Shown here in pieces: positions 36,592 to 45,282 of a stretch of DNA of 64,000 bases (positions within the stretch are counted from its first letter, which is position 1; every line of letters starts with the position of its first letter). The stretch lies in assembly GCA_018240745.1 (NCBI GenBank), contig JAFEFF010000194.1:1-64000 (forward strand), read 5' to 3'. Source of the DNA: Pseudomonadota bacterium. GTDB lineage: Bacteria; Pseudomonadota; Alphaproteobacteria; Reyranellales; Reyranellaceae. The notes beneath the pieces were generated by a model. It worked only from the letters and a program-made list of their open reading frames with translations, was not told where the DNA came from and did not search any database. Position numbers and translations under genes: made by a program.

Positions 36592-37173
36592 ATGTCCCCA
36601 CAATCCGATTCGACCCCATCCCCCGGCGGGACACCCGGCTGGCACGCCACGACCATCCTGTCGGTCCGCAAGGGCGGCGAGGTGGTGATGGCCGGCGACG
36701 GCCAGGTCTCGATGGGCCAGACCATCGTCAAGGGCAACGCCAAGAAGGTGCGCCGCCTGGGCAACGGCCAGATCATCGCCGGGTTCGCCGGCGCCACGGC
36801 CGACGCCTTCACCCTGTTCGAGCGCCTGGAAGCGAAACTGGAACGCCATCCCGGCCAGCTGCTGCGCGCTGCCATCGAGCTCGCCAAGGACTGGCGCACC
36901 GACCGTTACCTGCGGCGCCTCGAGGCGCTGATGGCGGTGGCCGACAAGGATGTCTCGCTGCTGCTGTCGGGCACCGGCGACGTGCTGGAACCCGAAGGCG
37001 GCATCATCGCCATCGGCTCGGGCGGCAACTATGCGCTGTCGGCGGCGCGCGCGCTGATCGACGTCGAGGACCTCGATGCCGAGACGATCGCCCGCAAGGC
37101 GATGGCCATCGCCGCCGACATCTGCGTCTACACCAACCACAACATCGTCATCGAGAAGCTCAAGGTCGCCTGA
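36592..37173 (+). CDS. hslV: HslV (ClpQ) peptidase subunit of the HslVU protease
   Basis: Proteasome-like threonine peptidase forming a double hexameric ring with HslU. The mature N-terminal Thr is the first Thr in [21 protein letters not shown]; the 19 residues before it ([19 protein letters not shown]) are a propeptide removed autocatalytically, an alphaproteobacterial trait. [11 protein letters not shown] and the conserved Lys/Arg residues of the active site are present. Its stop shares one base with the hslU start (TGATG), so the two are translationally coupled. Confidence 0.96.
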   Translation: MSPQSDSTPSPGGTPGWHATTILSVRKGGEVVMAGDGQVSMGQTIVKGNAKKVRRLGNGQIIAGFAGATADAFTLFERLEAKLERHPGQLLRAAIELAKDWRTDRYLRRLEALMAVADKDVSLLLSGTGDVLEPEGGIIAIGSGGNYALSAARALIDVEDLDAETIARKAMAIAADICVYTNHNIVIEKLKVA

Positions 37174-38483
37174 TGGGCAACGACTTTTCCCCCCGCGAGA
37201 TCGTCTCCGAGCTCGACAAGCACATCGTCGGCCAGCAGGAAGCCAAGCGTGCCGTCGCCATCGCGCTGCGCAACCGCTGGCGCCGCCTGCAGCTGCCCGA
37301 AAGCCTGCGCGAGGAAGTGCTGCCCAAGAACATCCTGATGATCGGCCCGACCGGCTGTGGCAAGACCGAGATCGCGCGGCGGCTGGCCAAGCTCGCCAAC
37401 GCGCCGTTCCTCAAGGTCGAGGCGACCAAGTTCACCGAGGTCGGCTATGTCGGCCGCGACGTCGAGCAGATCGCGCGCGACCTGATGGAAGCCGCCCTCG
37501 ACATGGCGCGCGAGCGCATGCGCAAGGACGTGAAGGCCAAGGCCGAGCTTGCCGCCGAGGATCGCGTGATCGAGGCGCTGTGCGGTCCAACCGCCAGCCA
37601 GGAGACCAAGCTCCGCTTCCGCCACAAGCTGCGCGACAACGAACTGAACGACAGCGAGATCGAGATCGAGGTCGCCGACACCGGCGGGCCGATGCAGTTC
37701 GAGATCCCGGGCCAGCCGGGCGCCTCGGTCGGCATGATCAATATCGGCGACATGCTTGGCAAGGCGTTCGGCGGGCGCACCAAGAGGCGCAAGATGAAGG
37801 TGGGCGAGGCCTACGAGACGCTGATGCGCGAGGAGAGCGACCGCCTGCTCGACCAGGAGAAGGTGGTGCGCGAGGCGCGCGACTCGGTGGAGCAGAACGG
37901 CATCGTGTTCATCGACGAGATCGACAAGATCACCGCCCGTAGCGAGTTCCGCGGCGGCGGCGACGTCAGCCGCGAGGGCGTGCAGCGCGACCTGCTGCCA
38001 TTGATCGAGGGCACGACGGTCAATACCAAGCACGGCCCGGTGAAGACCGACCATGTGCTGTTCATCTGCTCGGGCGCGTTCCATCTCGCCAAGCCGTCCG
38101 ACATGCTGCCCGAGCTGCAGGGCCGCCTGCCGATCCGCGTCAGCCTCGCCTCGCTCAATCAGGAGGATTTCAAGCGCATCCTGACCGAGCCCGAGGCCAG
38201 CCTGGTGAAGCAGTACAAGGCGCTGCTGGCGACCGAGCAGGTCGACCTCGAATTCAAGCCCGACGCGATCGACGAGCTGGCCAAGCTGTCGGCCGAGATC
38301 AACGAGACGGTCGAGAATATCGGCGCCCGCCGGCTGCACACCGTGATGGAGAAGCTCCTGGAGGAGATCAGCTTCACCGCCTCGGACAAGCCCGGCGAGA
38401 AGATCGAGATCGATGCCGCCTATGTGCGCGAGCGCGTGAGCTCGCTGGCCAAGGACGCGGATCTGTCGAAGTTCGTCCTCTGA
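37173..38483 (+). CDS. hslU: HslU (ClpY) ATPase subunit of the HslVU protease
   Basis: AAA+ unfoldase that feeds proteins to HslV. N-terminal [17 protein letters not shown], Walker [16 protein letters not shown] (57-71), pore loop EVGYVGRDV, intermediate domain (about 105-235), Walker [11 protein letters not shown], arginine-finger region and sensor 2 [14 protein letters not shown]. The C-terminus SKFVL is the peptide that inserts into HslV. The 436-residue length is standard. Confidence 0.97.
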   Translation: MGNDFSPREIVSELDKHIVGQQEAKRAVAIALRNRWRRLQLPESLREEVLPKNILMIGPTGCGKTEIARRLAKLANAPFLKVEATKFTEVGYVGRDVEQIARDLMEAALDMARERMRKDVKAKAELAAEDRVIEALCGPTASQETKLRFRHKLRDNELNDSEIEIEVADTGGPMQFEIPGQPGASVGMINIGDMLGKAFGGRTKRRKMKVGEAYETLMREESDRLLDQEKVVREARDSVEQNGIVFIDEIDKITARSEFRGGGDVSREGVQRDLLPLIEGTTVNTKHGPVKTDHVLFICSGAFHLAKPSDMLPELQGRLPIRVSLASLNQEDFKRILTEPEASLVKQYKALLATEQVDLEFKPDAIDELAKLSAEINETVENIGARRLHTVMEKLLEEISFTASDKPGEKIEIDAAYVRERVSSLAKDADLSKFVL

Positions 38484-38484
38484 C

Positions 38485-38622
38485 CTAGAGGCAGTACGCC
38501 GCGACCAGGTCGACGATGTAGGCCGGCCCGTTCGTGCCCCAGAGCACGAACGAAAGTCCTGTCAGGACAAGCAGCAGGGCGAGCGCGCTCCAGCCCAGCA
38601 GGGAGCGCCAGCCCCGAATCAT
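38485..38622 (-). CDS. 45-residue single-span membrane peptide coupled to an MFS gene
   Basis: Too short for usual gene calls. Starts MIRGWRSLLGWSALALLLVL and continues TGLSFVLWGTNGPAYIVDL to AAYCL. Residues about 8-30 are one hydrophobic span with a positively charged N-terminus. Its ATG overlaps the MFS stop codon (ATGA, 38619-38622), so it would be translated by termination-reinitiation straight after the transporter. Such small membrane proteins often assist transporters; the function here is unknown. Confidence 0.6.
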   Translation of the reverse strand: MIRGWRSLLGWSALALLLVLTGLSFVLWGTNGPAYIVDLVAAYCL

Positions 38623-39866
38623 GCGGGCTGCGCCGCGAGTTGCGGCCGCACCACCGGCTTCTCGACGATCGGCCAGTGGAGCAGCGCGGACAGGAGCCCC
38701 AGCGCGATCGACAGCCACCACATCACGTCGTAGTTGCCCTGCAGGTCGAACATCACCCCGCCGCCCCAGCCGCCGACGAAGCTGCCGACCTGGTGGCCAA
38801 GGAACACGAAGCCGTTGAGCATCGTGAGATGCACCGGGCCGAACATGGTGCCGACCAGCGACGTGGTGAGCGGCACGGTGCCCAGCCACAGGAAGCCGAG
38901 CGCCGCGGCGAAGGTCAGCACCGAGGCCGCCGACAGCGGCGCCAGCACGAAGGCCAGGAACACGCCGGCGCGCAGGAGATAGAGCAGCGACAAGAGGTTC
39001 TTGCGCTGGTATCGCGCGCCCATCGAGCTCCACAGGATCGAGCCGGCGATGTTGAACAGGCCGACCAGGCCGATGCTCCAGCCGCCGAGCTCGGCCGGGG
39101 AGAGCGTGACGCCGAACAGCGAGAGCCCGATGCCCTTGTCGGAGATATAGGCCGGCAGGTGGCCGCCGACGAAGGCGACGTGGAAGCCGCAGACGAAATA
39201 GCCCACGACCAGCAGCACGTAGCTCCGCTGGCTGAACGCCTCCCTCAGGGCCTCGCGCGAGGTCTGCTGACCGCCCTTCGCCTTGCGCGCGGCGACGATC
39301 TGCTGGCTGTCGTTGAGGCCGGCCGCCAGCAACACCATCAGAACCGCCAGCGCCGTCAGCGCCCACATGGTGGGGCGCCAGTCGCCGAAATAGCCCTGCA
39401 GCACCGAGGCGAGCGGCACGATGAAGAACTGGCCGAACGAGCCGCCGGCCGAGCAGATGCCGACCGCCAGCGCCGCCTTGTGCGGCGGAGCAAGGCGCAG
39501 GATGACGCCGAGCACCGGTCCGAAGGTCGCCGCCGACAGGCCGATGCCGACCAGGGCGCTGCCCAGCACCAGCATGAACGGGGTGTGCATCGTCGCCGTG
39601 ACGACCATGCCCCCGACATAGACCGCGGCGCCGCCCGCGATGGTGACGGCCGAGCCGAAGCGGTCGCACAGCCGGCCGGAAAACGGCGCGAAGAAGCCCA
39701 TCAGCAGCATCGACAGCGCGGTGCCGAAGGAGAACAGCTCGCGGCCCACATGCAACTCGGCCGACACGGGCTTGAGGAAGATGCCGAAGCTCTGGCGCAC
39801 GCCCAGGCCGATGGTGAGGACGAGGAAACCGCACCACACGGCGGTCCAGTAGGAGCGGGAGGTCAT
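38619..39866 (-). CDS. MFS transporter, oxalate/formate antiporter-like
   Basis: Twelve-helix major facilitator of 415 residues. VLTIGLGVRQSFGIFLKPVS in helix 1 and FSGRLCDRFGSA (the A-motif between helices 2 and 3) are typical of the oxalate/formate:anion and monocarboxylate branch. The second half begins after a basic loop (ARKAKGGQQTS). The start MTSRSYW at 39866 has AGGAGCGGGAGG nearby on the plus-strand complement but no strong Shine-Dalgarno; an upstream in-frame start is less likely. Probably carries a monocarboxylate or dicarboxylate. Confidence 0.82.
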   Translation of the reverse strand: MTSRSYWTAVWCGFLVLTIGLGVRQSFGIFLKPVSAELHVGRELFSFGTALSMLLMGFFAPFSGRLCDRFGSAVTIAGGAAVYVGGMVVTATMHTPFMLVLGSALVGIGLSAATFGPVLGVILRLAPPHKAALAVGICSAGGSFGQFFIVPLASVLQGYFGDWRPTMWALTALAVLMVLLAAGLNDSQQIVAARKAKGGQQTSREALREAFSQRSYVLLVVGYFVCGFHVAFVGGHLPAYISDKGIGLSLFGVTLSPAELGGWSIGLVGLFNIAGSILWSSMGARYQRKNLLSLLYLLRAGVFLAFVLAPLSAASVLTFAAALGFLWLGTVPLTTSLVGTMFGPVHLTMLNGFVFLGHQVGSFVGGWGGGVMFDLQGNYDVMWWLSIALGLLSALLHWPIVEKPVVRPQLAAQPA

Positions 39867-39973
39867 GGCGCGGAAAGTGCGGCGGAGAGTCGGCGCTTGC
39901 AAGCCGCCGCCGCGGCATTCAGCCATAGAATTACTTCATGCCGTCACAAGCCGTTGTGTGGCACAAGGCAGGC

Positions 39974-41521
39974 ATGGTGCTATCCGGCCGTCGCATCGCG
40001 TTGGCGAGCTTGTTCTTGCTGATGACGGCCTGCTGCGCATTCGCTGCCGCGCCGGTGCCACGGCTCGATCGCGAACGCTGCGTGTTCCGGCCGCCGCGCG
40101 GCGACAAGATCGAATGCTACACGCTGGTCGTCCTGGAGAACCGGGCCAGGCCCAAAGGTCCCGAGGTGCGGCTCAAGGTGGCGATCCTGAAGGCCAAGCG
40201 GCCGCTCGCCGCCGATCCGGTGATCTATCTCGCCGGCGGGCCGGGCGATGCACCGCTCGTTGCGTCGGCCGCCGGCGCCGATCCATTGGCCGAAGGCGAC
40301 TGGTGGAACGACACCGCGGTCATCCGCCGTCGTCGCGACGTCATCATCATGAGCGAGCGCGGCGCGGGTGGCTCGAACCCCAATCTCGACTGCTTCGAGC
40401 CGCGGACGACCGAGCCCGCGCGCGCCAGGCGGCGCGCGGTCACCGAACCGCAGGAGCGGGACATCCTGCTGCGCTGCCGCGCCGACTTCGACAAGCGCAG
40501 GATCGACGTGGCGATGTTCAGCACGCCGGCGCTGGCCGACGATGTCGCCGATCTGGTGTCGGTGTTGCAGATCCCCAAGGTCAACCTCTACGGCATCTCC
40601 TACGGCACGCGCTGGGGCCTCGAGGTGATGCGCCGCCATCCCGGCATCGTGCGCGCGGCGGTGCTCGACGGCGTCTACCCGCCGCAGATCAACGGCGAGC
40701 AGAACGAGCCGGAGATCGTCCGCACCGTGTTCGAGCAGCTCTACAGCGAATGCGCCTCCGACAAGCTCTGCCGCGAGCGCAATCCCGACCTCGCGAACAA
40801 TGTGCGGTTGCTGCTCGCCGACGCCGATCGCAACCCGCTGCCGCTCACCCTGGATCTGGATGACGGCCCGCAGCCGGTGAAGCTCGACGGCGCCAAGCTC
40901 CTGCTGGTGATGCTGCACATGATGCGCCAGGGTGAGGCGGAGCTGGTGCCCGAGGCGGTGACGGCGCTGAAGCGCGGCGACATCCGGCTGATCAAGCAGT
41001 TCGCCGAAGACCTCGAGGAAGATGATGGCGGCCTGCTCGAGACCAATGCCCAGCAATTCGGCGGCTTGTTCAACACCATCGAGTGCCGCGAGACCTGGGC
41101 CGGCGTCGACCAGGGGGCGCGCGATGCGGCGATCCAGGCCGGCGGCGTCTACAGCCTGACGGCGCAGCTCAGCAAGCTGCCGGCCTTCTGCCCGGTGTGG
41201 CGCGTGCCGGTGGCGCCGCCCGCCGAGCGCCAGCCGGTGACGGCGGCGATCCCGACGCTGCTGCTGAGCGGCGGCTACGACTGGCTGACGCCGCCGAACT
41301 GGGGCCGCGATGCCGCCAAGCACCTGCCGGACTCTCGGCACGTGATCTTCCGCGCACAGGGCCACGGCGTGTCGAGCCAGGACCAGTGCGCGGCCCGTCT
41401 GCGCGACGAGTTCTTCGACTCGCCCGATCCGCGCTGGCCGCTGCCCTGCCGCGCCGATACGCCGCTCGATTTCCAATCGGCGGCGGAACAGGTCCGGAAG
41501 ATGGGCGGTGGGAAGAAATAG
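39974..41521 (+). CDS. Exported alpha/beta hydrolase with TAP-like C-terminal domain
   Basis: A 515-residue hydrolase of the tripeptidyl-aminopeptidase (SlpD/Tap) type. The N-terminal signal MVLSGRRIALASLFLLMTACC may be a lipoprotein signal (MTAC). YLAGGPGDAP is the oxyanion-hole HGGPG-like segment, and the nucleophile elbow is YGISYGTRWGLE. The catalytic Asp and His lie in the C-terminal domain, in LLSGGYDWLTPP and QGHGVSSQD. Several cysteines (CFEP, CRAD, CASDKLC) suggest disulfides in the periplasm. ATG at 39938 is an alternative start. Likely an aminopeptidase or esterase. Confidence 0.85.
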   Translation: MVLSGRRIALASLFLLMTACCAFAAAPVPRLDRERCVFRPPRGDKIECYTLVVLENRARPKGPEVRLKVAILKAKRPLAADPVIYLAGGPGDAPLVASAAGADPLAEGDWWNDTAVIRRRRDVIIMSERGAGGSNPNLDCFEPRTTEPARARRRAVTEPQERDILLRCRADFDKRRIDVAMFSTPALADDVADLVSVLQIPKVNLYGISYGTRWGLEVMRRHPGIVRAAVLDGVYPPQINGEQNEPEIVRTVFEQLYSECASDKLCRERNPDLANNVRLLLADADRNPLPLTLDLDDGPQPVKLDGAKLLLVMLHMMRQGEAELVPEAVTALKRGDIRLIKQFAEDLEEDDGGLLETNAQQFGGLFNTIECRETWAGVDQGARDAAIQAGGVYSLTAQLSKLPAFCPVWRVPVAPPAERQPVTAAIPTLLLSGGYDWLTPPNWGRDAAKHLPDSRHVIFRAQGHGVSSQDQCAARLRDEFFDSPDPRWPLPCRADTPLDFQSAAEQVRKMGGGKK

Positions 41522-41660
41522 TGCTGCGCCCGAAGCCCACACCGACCGGCGCCGTGTGAACTTCCGGCCTTCTGTTCGCAGCCAACCTTTTGCTACACTG
41601 GAGACGATTAAACACAAAAAAAGAGTATTTTAACTCCAGCGGGAAAGGCCAAGGCAGCCG

Positions 41661-43661
41661 GTGCTTGGCGTATATGGGTTGGGCGGCGCCTTGGGCGTGC
41701 TGGCGGTCGCGGCGCTTCTCGCAACGCTGACGCGGTCTGCGCTCGCGCTCGTCTATCCTTTGTGCGCCATCGCGGCTGTGGTCCTCGGCGCGGTCGACCT
41801 TCACGTCCTGCTGAGCGACGGCAGCCTGTCGGCCAGCCTGCCGCTCGGCCTGCCGACGATCGGCCTGCGGCTGCGGCTCGATCCGCTGTCGGCATTCTTC
41901 GGCATCGTGGTCAATGGCGGCGTGCTGGCCGCGTCGCTCTACGGCTTGGGCCTCGATCGCCGAACCGAGCTCACCCCTCGGGTCGAGCCGCTGTTCCCGA
42001 TCTTCGCTGCCGCAATGAACCTCGTTCTGATCGCCGACGACGCCTACGGCTTCCTGTTCTTCTGGGAGCTGATGTCGCTCAGCTCATGGGCGCTGGTGGT
42101 CGCGCGCCACACCGATCCGGAGAGCCGGCGCGCGGGCCATCTCTACCTGGTGATGGCCGCGCTCGGCACGGTGTCGCTGCTGTTCGCCTTCGGCGGCCTG
42201 GCCGGTCCGGCGGGCGGCTACTCCTTCGAGGCGATCCGGGCCCTGCCGCCGGGTCCCGCGGTCGCGGCTCTGGTGCTGGCGGCGGCGCTGGTCGGCTGCG
42301 GCTCGAAGGGCGGCCTGATCCCGCTGCACGCCTGGCTGCCGCTCGCCCATCCCGCTGCGCCCAGCCACGTCTCCGCGCTCATGAGCGGCGTCATGACCAA
42401 GGTGGCGATCTACGGGTTCATGCGTATCGCCTTCGATCTGCTCGGCCCGCCGGCATGGTGGTGGGCGCTGCCGCCGATCGTGCTGGGCGCGCTGACGGCG
42501 GTGCTCGGCCTGCTCTACGCGGTGCTCGACCGCGACCTCAAGCGCGTACTGGCCTATTCCACGGTCGAGAATGTCGGCGTGATCTTCGTCGCCCTGGGCC
42601 TGGCGCTCGCCTTCAAGGCCAACGCCTTCTCCGCCGCTGCCGCGGTGGCGCTGACCGCGGCGTTGCTCCATGTGCTGAACCACTCGTGGTTCAAGTCGCT
42701 GCTCTTCCTCGGCGCCGGCGCGGTGCTGCACGCCACCGGCCGCCGCGATCTCGACGGGCTCGGCGGCCTGATCCGCGCCATGCCGCGGACGGCGGTGCTG
42801 TTCCTGGTGGGCGCCCTGGCGATTTCCGCGCTGCCGCCGCTCAACGGCTTCGTCTCCGAATGGCTGCTCTTCCAGGCGGTGCTGGCCGGGCCGACCCTGC
42901 CGCAGGCATCGCTGCACTTCGCGGCGCCTGCGGTCGGCGCGATGCTCGCCCTCGCTGCGGCGCTGGCGGCGGCGTGCTTCGTGCGCGTCTACGGCACCGC
43001 CTTTCTCGGCCGCCCGCGCAGCGTCGAGGCGGCGCGCGCGCACGACGTGGCCGTGGTCCAGCAGGTCGCCATGGGTCTGCTCGCACTGCTCTGCATCCTC
43101 GGCGGGCTGCTGGGTGGGCCGCTCGCGGGGGCCCTCGGCCCTCTGGTCAGGGAGATCGCCAACAGCGCGCTGGCTGCGGGCGGCGGTCCGACACCGCTGT
43201 CGCTGGTCGCCTTCGACGCCCGCCGCAGCGTCTACGATGCGCCGGTCATCGCGCTGTTCGTCGCCATCGCCTCGCTCACGACACTGGTGATCGTGCACCG
43301 CATATCCGAGCGGCGCACCCGGCGCGGCCCGGCCTGGGACTGCGGCTTCCCCGATCCGTCGCCCGCCACGCAGTACACCGCATCGAGCTTCGCCCAGCCG
43401 CTGCGCCGCGTGTACGGCACGGTGGCCTTCGCGGCGCGGGAAACGGTCACCATGCCGCCGCCCGGCGACCGCGCACCGGCGCACTTCTCCGTTGCGCTGG
43501 TCGATTACGCCTGGCGCATCTTCTACGCCGGCCCGGCGCGCGCCGTGCTCGGCCTGGCGCAACGGCTGAATGCGCTGCAGTTCCTGACCATCCGGCGCTA
43601 CCTGGTGCTGATGTTCGCCGCCCTGGTGATCCTGCTGTCGATCGCGGCGGTGACGACATGA
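41661..43661 (+). CDS. hyfB: HyfB/HycC-type proton-pumping membrane subunit
   Basis: NuoL/MrpD-like antiporter subunit of group 4 hydrogenase-related complexes, 666 residues. About 16 membrane helices with the family's essential Glu in FFWELMSLSSW and Lys in CGSKGGLIPLHAWLPLAHPA and VMTKVAIYGF. The C-terminal part with RRGPAWDCGFPDPSPATQYTA is characteristic of HyfB/HycC and absent from NuoL. Starts with GTG preceded by GGAAAGG. First gene of a seven-gene unit; an AT-rich upstream stretch (about 41595-41635, with TACACT as a possible -10) may hold the promoter. The stop overlaps the next start (ATGA). Confidence 0.93.
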   Translation: MLGVYGLGGALGVLAVAALLATLTRSALALVYPLCAIAAVVLGAVDLHVLLSDGSLSASLPLGLPTIGLRLRLDPLSAFFGIVVNGGVLAASLYGLGLDRRTELTPRVEPLFPIFAAAMNLVLIADDAYGFLFFWELMSLSSWALVVARHTDPESRRAGHLYLVMAALGTVSLLFAFGGLAGPAGGYSFEAIRALPPGPAVAALVLAAALVGCGSKGGLIPLHAWLPLAHPAAPSHVSALMSGVMTKVAIYGFMRIAFDLLGPPAWWWALPPIVLGALTAVLGLLYAVLDRDLKRVLAYSTVENVGVIFVALGLALAFKANAFSAAAAVALTAALLHVLNHSWFKSLLFLGAGAVLHATGRRDLDGLGGLIRAMPRTAVLFLVGALAISALPPLNGFVSEWLLFQAVLAGPTLPQASLHFAAPAVGAMLALAAALAAACFVRVYGTAFLGRPRSVEAARAHDVAVVQQVAMGLLALLCILGGLLGGPLAGALGPLVREIANSALAAGGGPTPLSLVAFDARRSVYDAPVIALFVAIASLTTLVIVHRISERRTRRGPAWDCGFPDPSPATQYTASSFAQPLRRVYGTVAFAARETVTMPPPGDRAPAHFSVALVDYAWRIFYAGPARAVLGLAQRLNALQFLTIRRYLVLMFAALVILLSIAAVTT

Positions 43662-44626
43662 CGCCCGCCATCGTCGTGCAGTTCCTTGCCCAGGGCGCGC
43701 AGATGTTCCTGGTCCTGCTGATCGCGCCGCTGGCGGTCGGCGTGACGCGGCGCGTCAAGGCGCGGCTGATGCGCCGGCAGGGCGCGCCGCTGCTGCAGGG
43801 CTATCGCGATCTCGCCAAGCTCGTGCGCAAGGAATCGGTGCTGGCCGAGAGCGCGTCGTGGCTGTTTCGCACCGCCCCGTATCTCGTCTTCGCGCTCACC
43901 TGGGTGGCGGCGGCGCTGGTGCCGTCGTTCGCCTCGGGCCTGATGTTCAACTGGGCGGCCGACGTGGTGGCGCTGGTGGCCCTGCTTGGCGCTGCGCGTG
44001 CCCTGCTGGCGCTCGCCGGCATGGATGTCGGCACCAGCTTCGGCGGCATCGGCTCGTCGCGCGAGATGATGATCGCTACCCTGGCCGAGCCCGCCATGAT
44101 GCTGATCGTGCTCACCTTCGCGATCGCCGCCGGCACGACGCGGCTCGCCGGCGTCGCCGACTTCTTCATCGCCGAGCCGATCGCGGTGCGCGTGTCTCTG
44201 GCGCTGTCCCTGGTGGCGCTGGTGATCGTGGCGCTGGCCGAGAATGCCCGCATCCCGGTGGACAACCCGGTGACGCACCTGGAGCTCACCATGGTCCACG
44301 AAGCCATGGTGCTCGAATACTCCGGCCGCCATCTGGCGCTGATCGAGGCGGCCAGCATGCTGAAGCTCACCCTCTACCTGTCGCTGCTGATCTGCCTGTT
44401 CGTGCCGTTCGGCATGGCGCCGGCGGCGGCCGGGCTCGGCGGCTGGCTGATCGGCACCCTCGCCTGGTCGGCCAAGCTGCTGCTCGGCGCGGCGCTGCTC
44501 GGCGTATGGGAAGTGAGCATCGCCAAGATGCGGGTGTTCCGCCTGCCCGACTTCCTGGGCGTCGCCTTCGTCTTCGCCTTCATTGCCATCCTGCTGGCCT
44601 ACCTGTCGCGCGGGGCCACCGTGTGA
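43658..44626 (+). CDS. hyfC: HyfC/HycD-type (NuoH-like) membrane subunit
   Basis: Membrane subunit that joins the soluble redox arm to the proton pumps, 322 residues, eight or so helices. RRQGAPLLQGYRDLAKLVRKE is the cytosolic loop conserved in NuoH/HycD, and ENARIPVDNPVTHLELTMVHEA is the acidic loop near the quinone or Ni-Fe pocket. LEYSGRHLALIEAASMLK completes the family pattern. Overlaps the previous stop and the next start by 4 bp each. Confidence 0.93.
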   Translation: MTPAIVVQFLAQGAQMFLVLLIAPLAVGVTRRVKARLMRRQGAPLLQGYRDLAKLVRKESVLAESASWLFRTAPYLVFALTWVAAALVPSFASGLMFNWAADVVALVALLGAARALLALAGMDVGTSFGGIGSSREMMIATLAEPAMMLIVLTFAIAAGTTRLAGVADFFIAEPIAVRVSLALSLVALVIVALAENARIPVDNPVTHLELTMVHEAMVLEYSGRHLALIEAASMLKLTLYLSLLICLFVPFGMAPAAAGLGGWLIGTLAWSAKLLLGAALLGVWEVSIAKMRVFRLPDFLGVAFVFAFIAILLAYLSRGATV

Positions 44627-45282
44627 AGCTCGCCTACGAGATCTCCCACCTGCTGGCGGGCGTGATGCTGGTCGTGAGCTTTGCCTTGCTCTACCAGCAG
44701 CGCATCGCCGCCGTGCTGAACGCCTTCGCCGCACAATCGATCACGCTGGCGCTGGCGGTCGCCTGGGCGGCCTGGTCCGAGGACCGCCCCGACCTGTTCA
44801 TCACCGCGACCATCGCCTTCCTGCTGAAGGGCATCGTCATCCCGGTGGCGTTGCATCGCACGGTGACGCGGCTCGGCGTCCATCGCGAGGTCGAGAAGGT
44901 GGTGGGCGTCGGCATGGCCCTGCTGGTCGGCCTGGCGCTGTGTGGCCTGTCGCAGGCGCTGGTCGTGAAGATCGCGCCGGTGGCGGCCGGCCTGGCGCGC
45001 GACGAGCTCGCACTCGCCATGGCGATCGTGCTGCTGGGCTTCCTGATGATGATCGTGCGGCGCAACGCGGTGACCCAGGTGGTGGGCTTCATGTCGATGG
45101 AGAACGGCCTGATCCTGGCCGCGACCGGGGCGCAGGGCATGCCGCTGGTGGTCGAGGTCAGCGTCGCCTTCTCGGTGCTGATCGCGCTGTTCGTGTTTGC
45201 GGTGTTCGTGTTCCGCATCCGCGAGCGCTTCGACACGATCGACATCGAGGCGCTCGACCGCATGCGGGGAGACCGCCGATGA
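44623..45282 (+). CDS. hyfE: HyfE-type (NuoK/MrpC-like) membrane subunit
   Basis: A 219-residue membrane subunit with six or seven helices; HyfE of E. coli is 216. IAFLLKGIVIPVALHRTV and VGFMSMENGLILAATG (the NuoK-like conserved Glu region, here MEN) are visible. Starts at GTG inside the preceding TGA (GTGA overlap) and ends within the hyfF start. The presence of HyfE, without a separate HycC-only layout, places the operon with hydrogenase-4-type rather than hydrogenase-3-type architecture. Confidence 0.9.
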   Translation: MKLAYEISHLLAGVMLVVSFALLYQQRIAAVLNAFAAQSITLALAVAWAAWSEDRPDLFITATIAFLLKGIVIPVALHRTVTRLGVHREVEKVVGVGMALLVGLALCGLSQALVVKIAPVAAGLARDELALAMAIVLLGFLMMIVRRNAVTQVVGFMSMENGLILAATGAQGMPLVVEVSVAFSVLIALFVFAVFVFRIRERFDTIDIEALDRMRGDRR

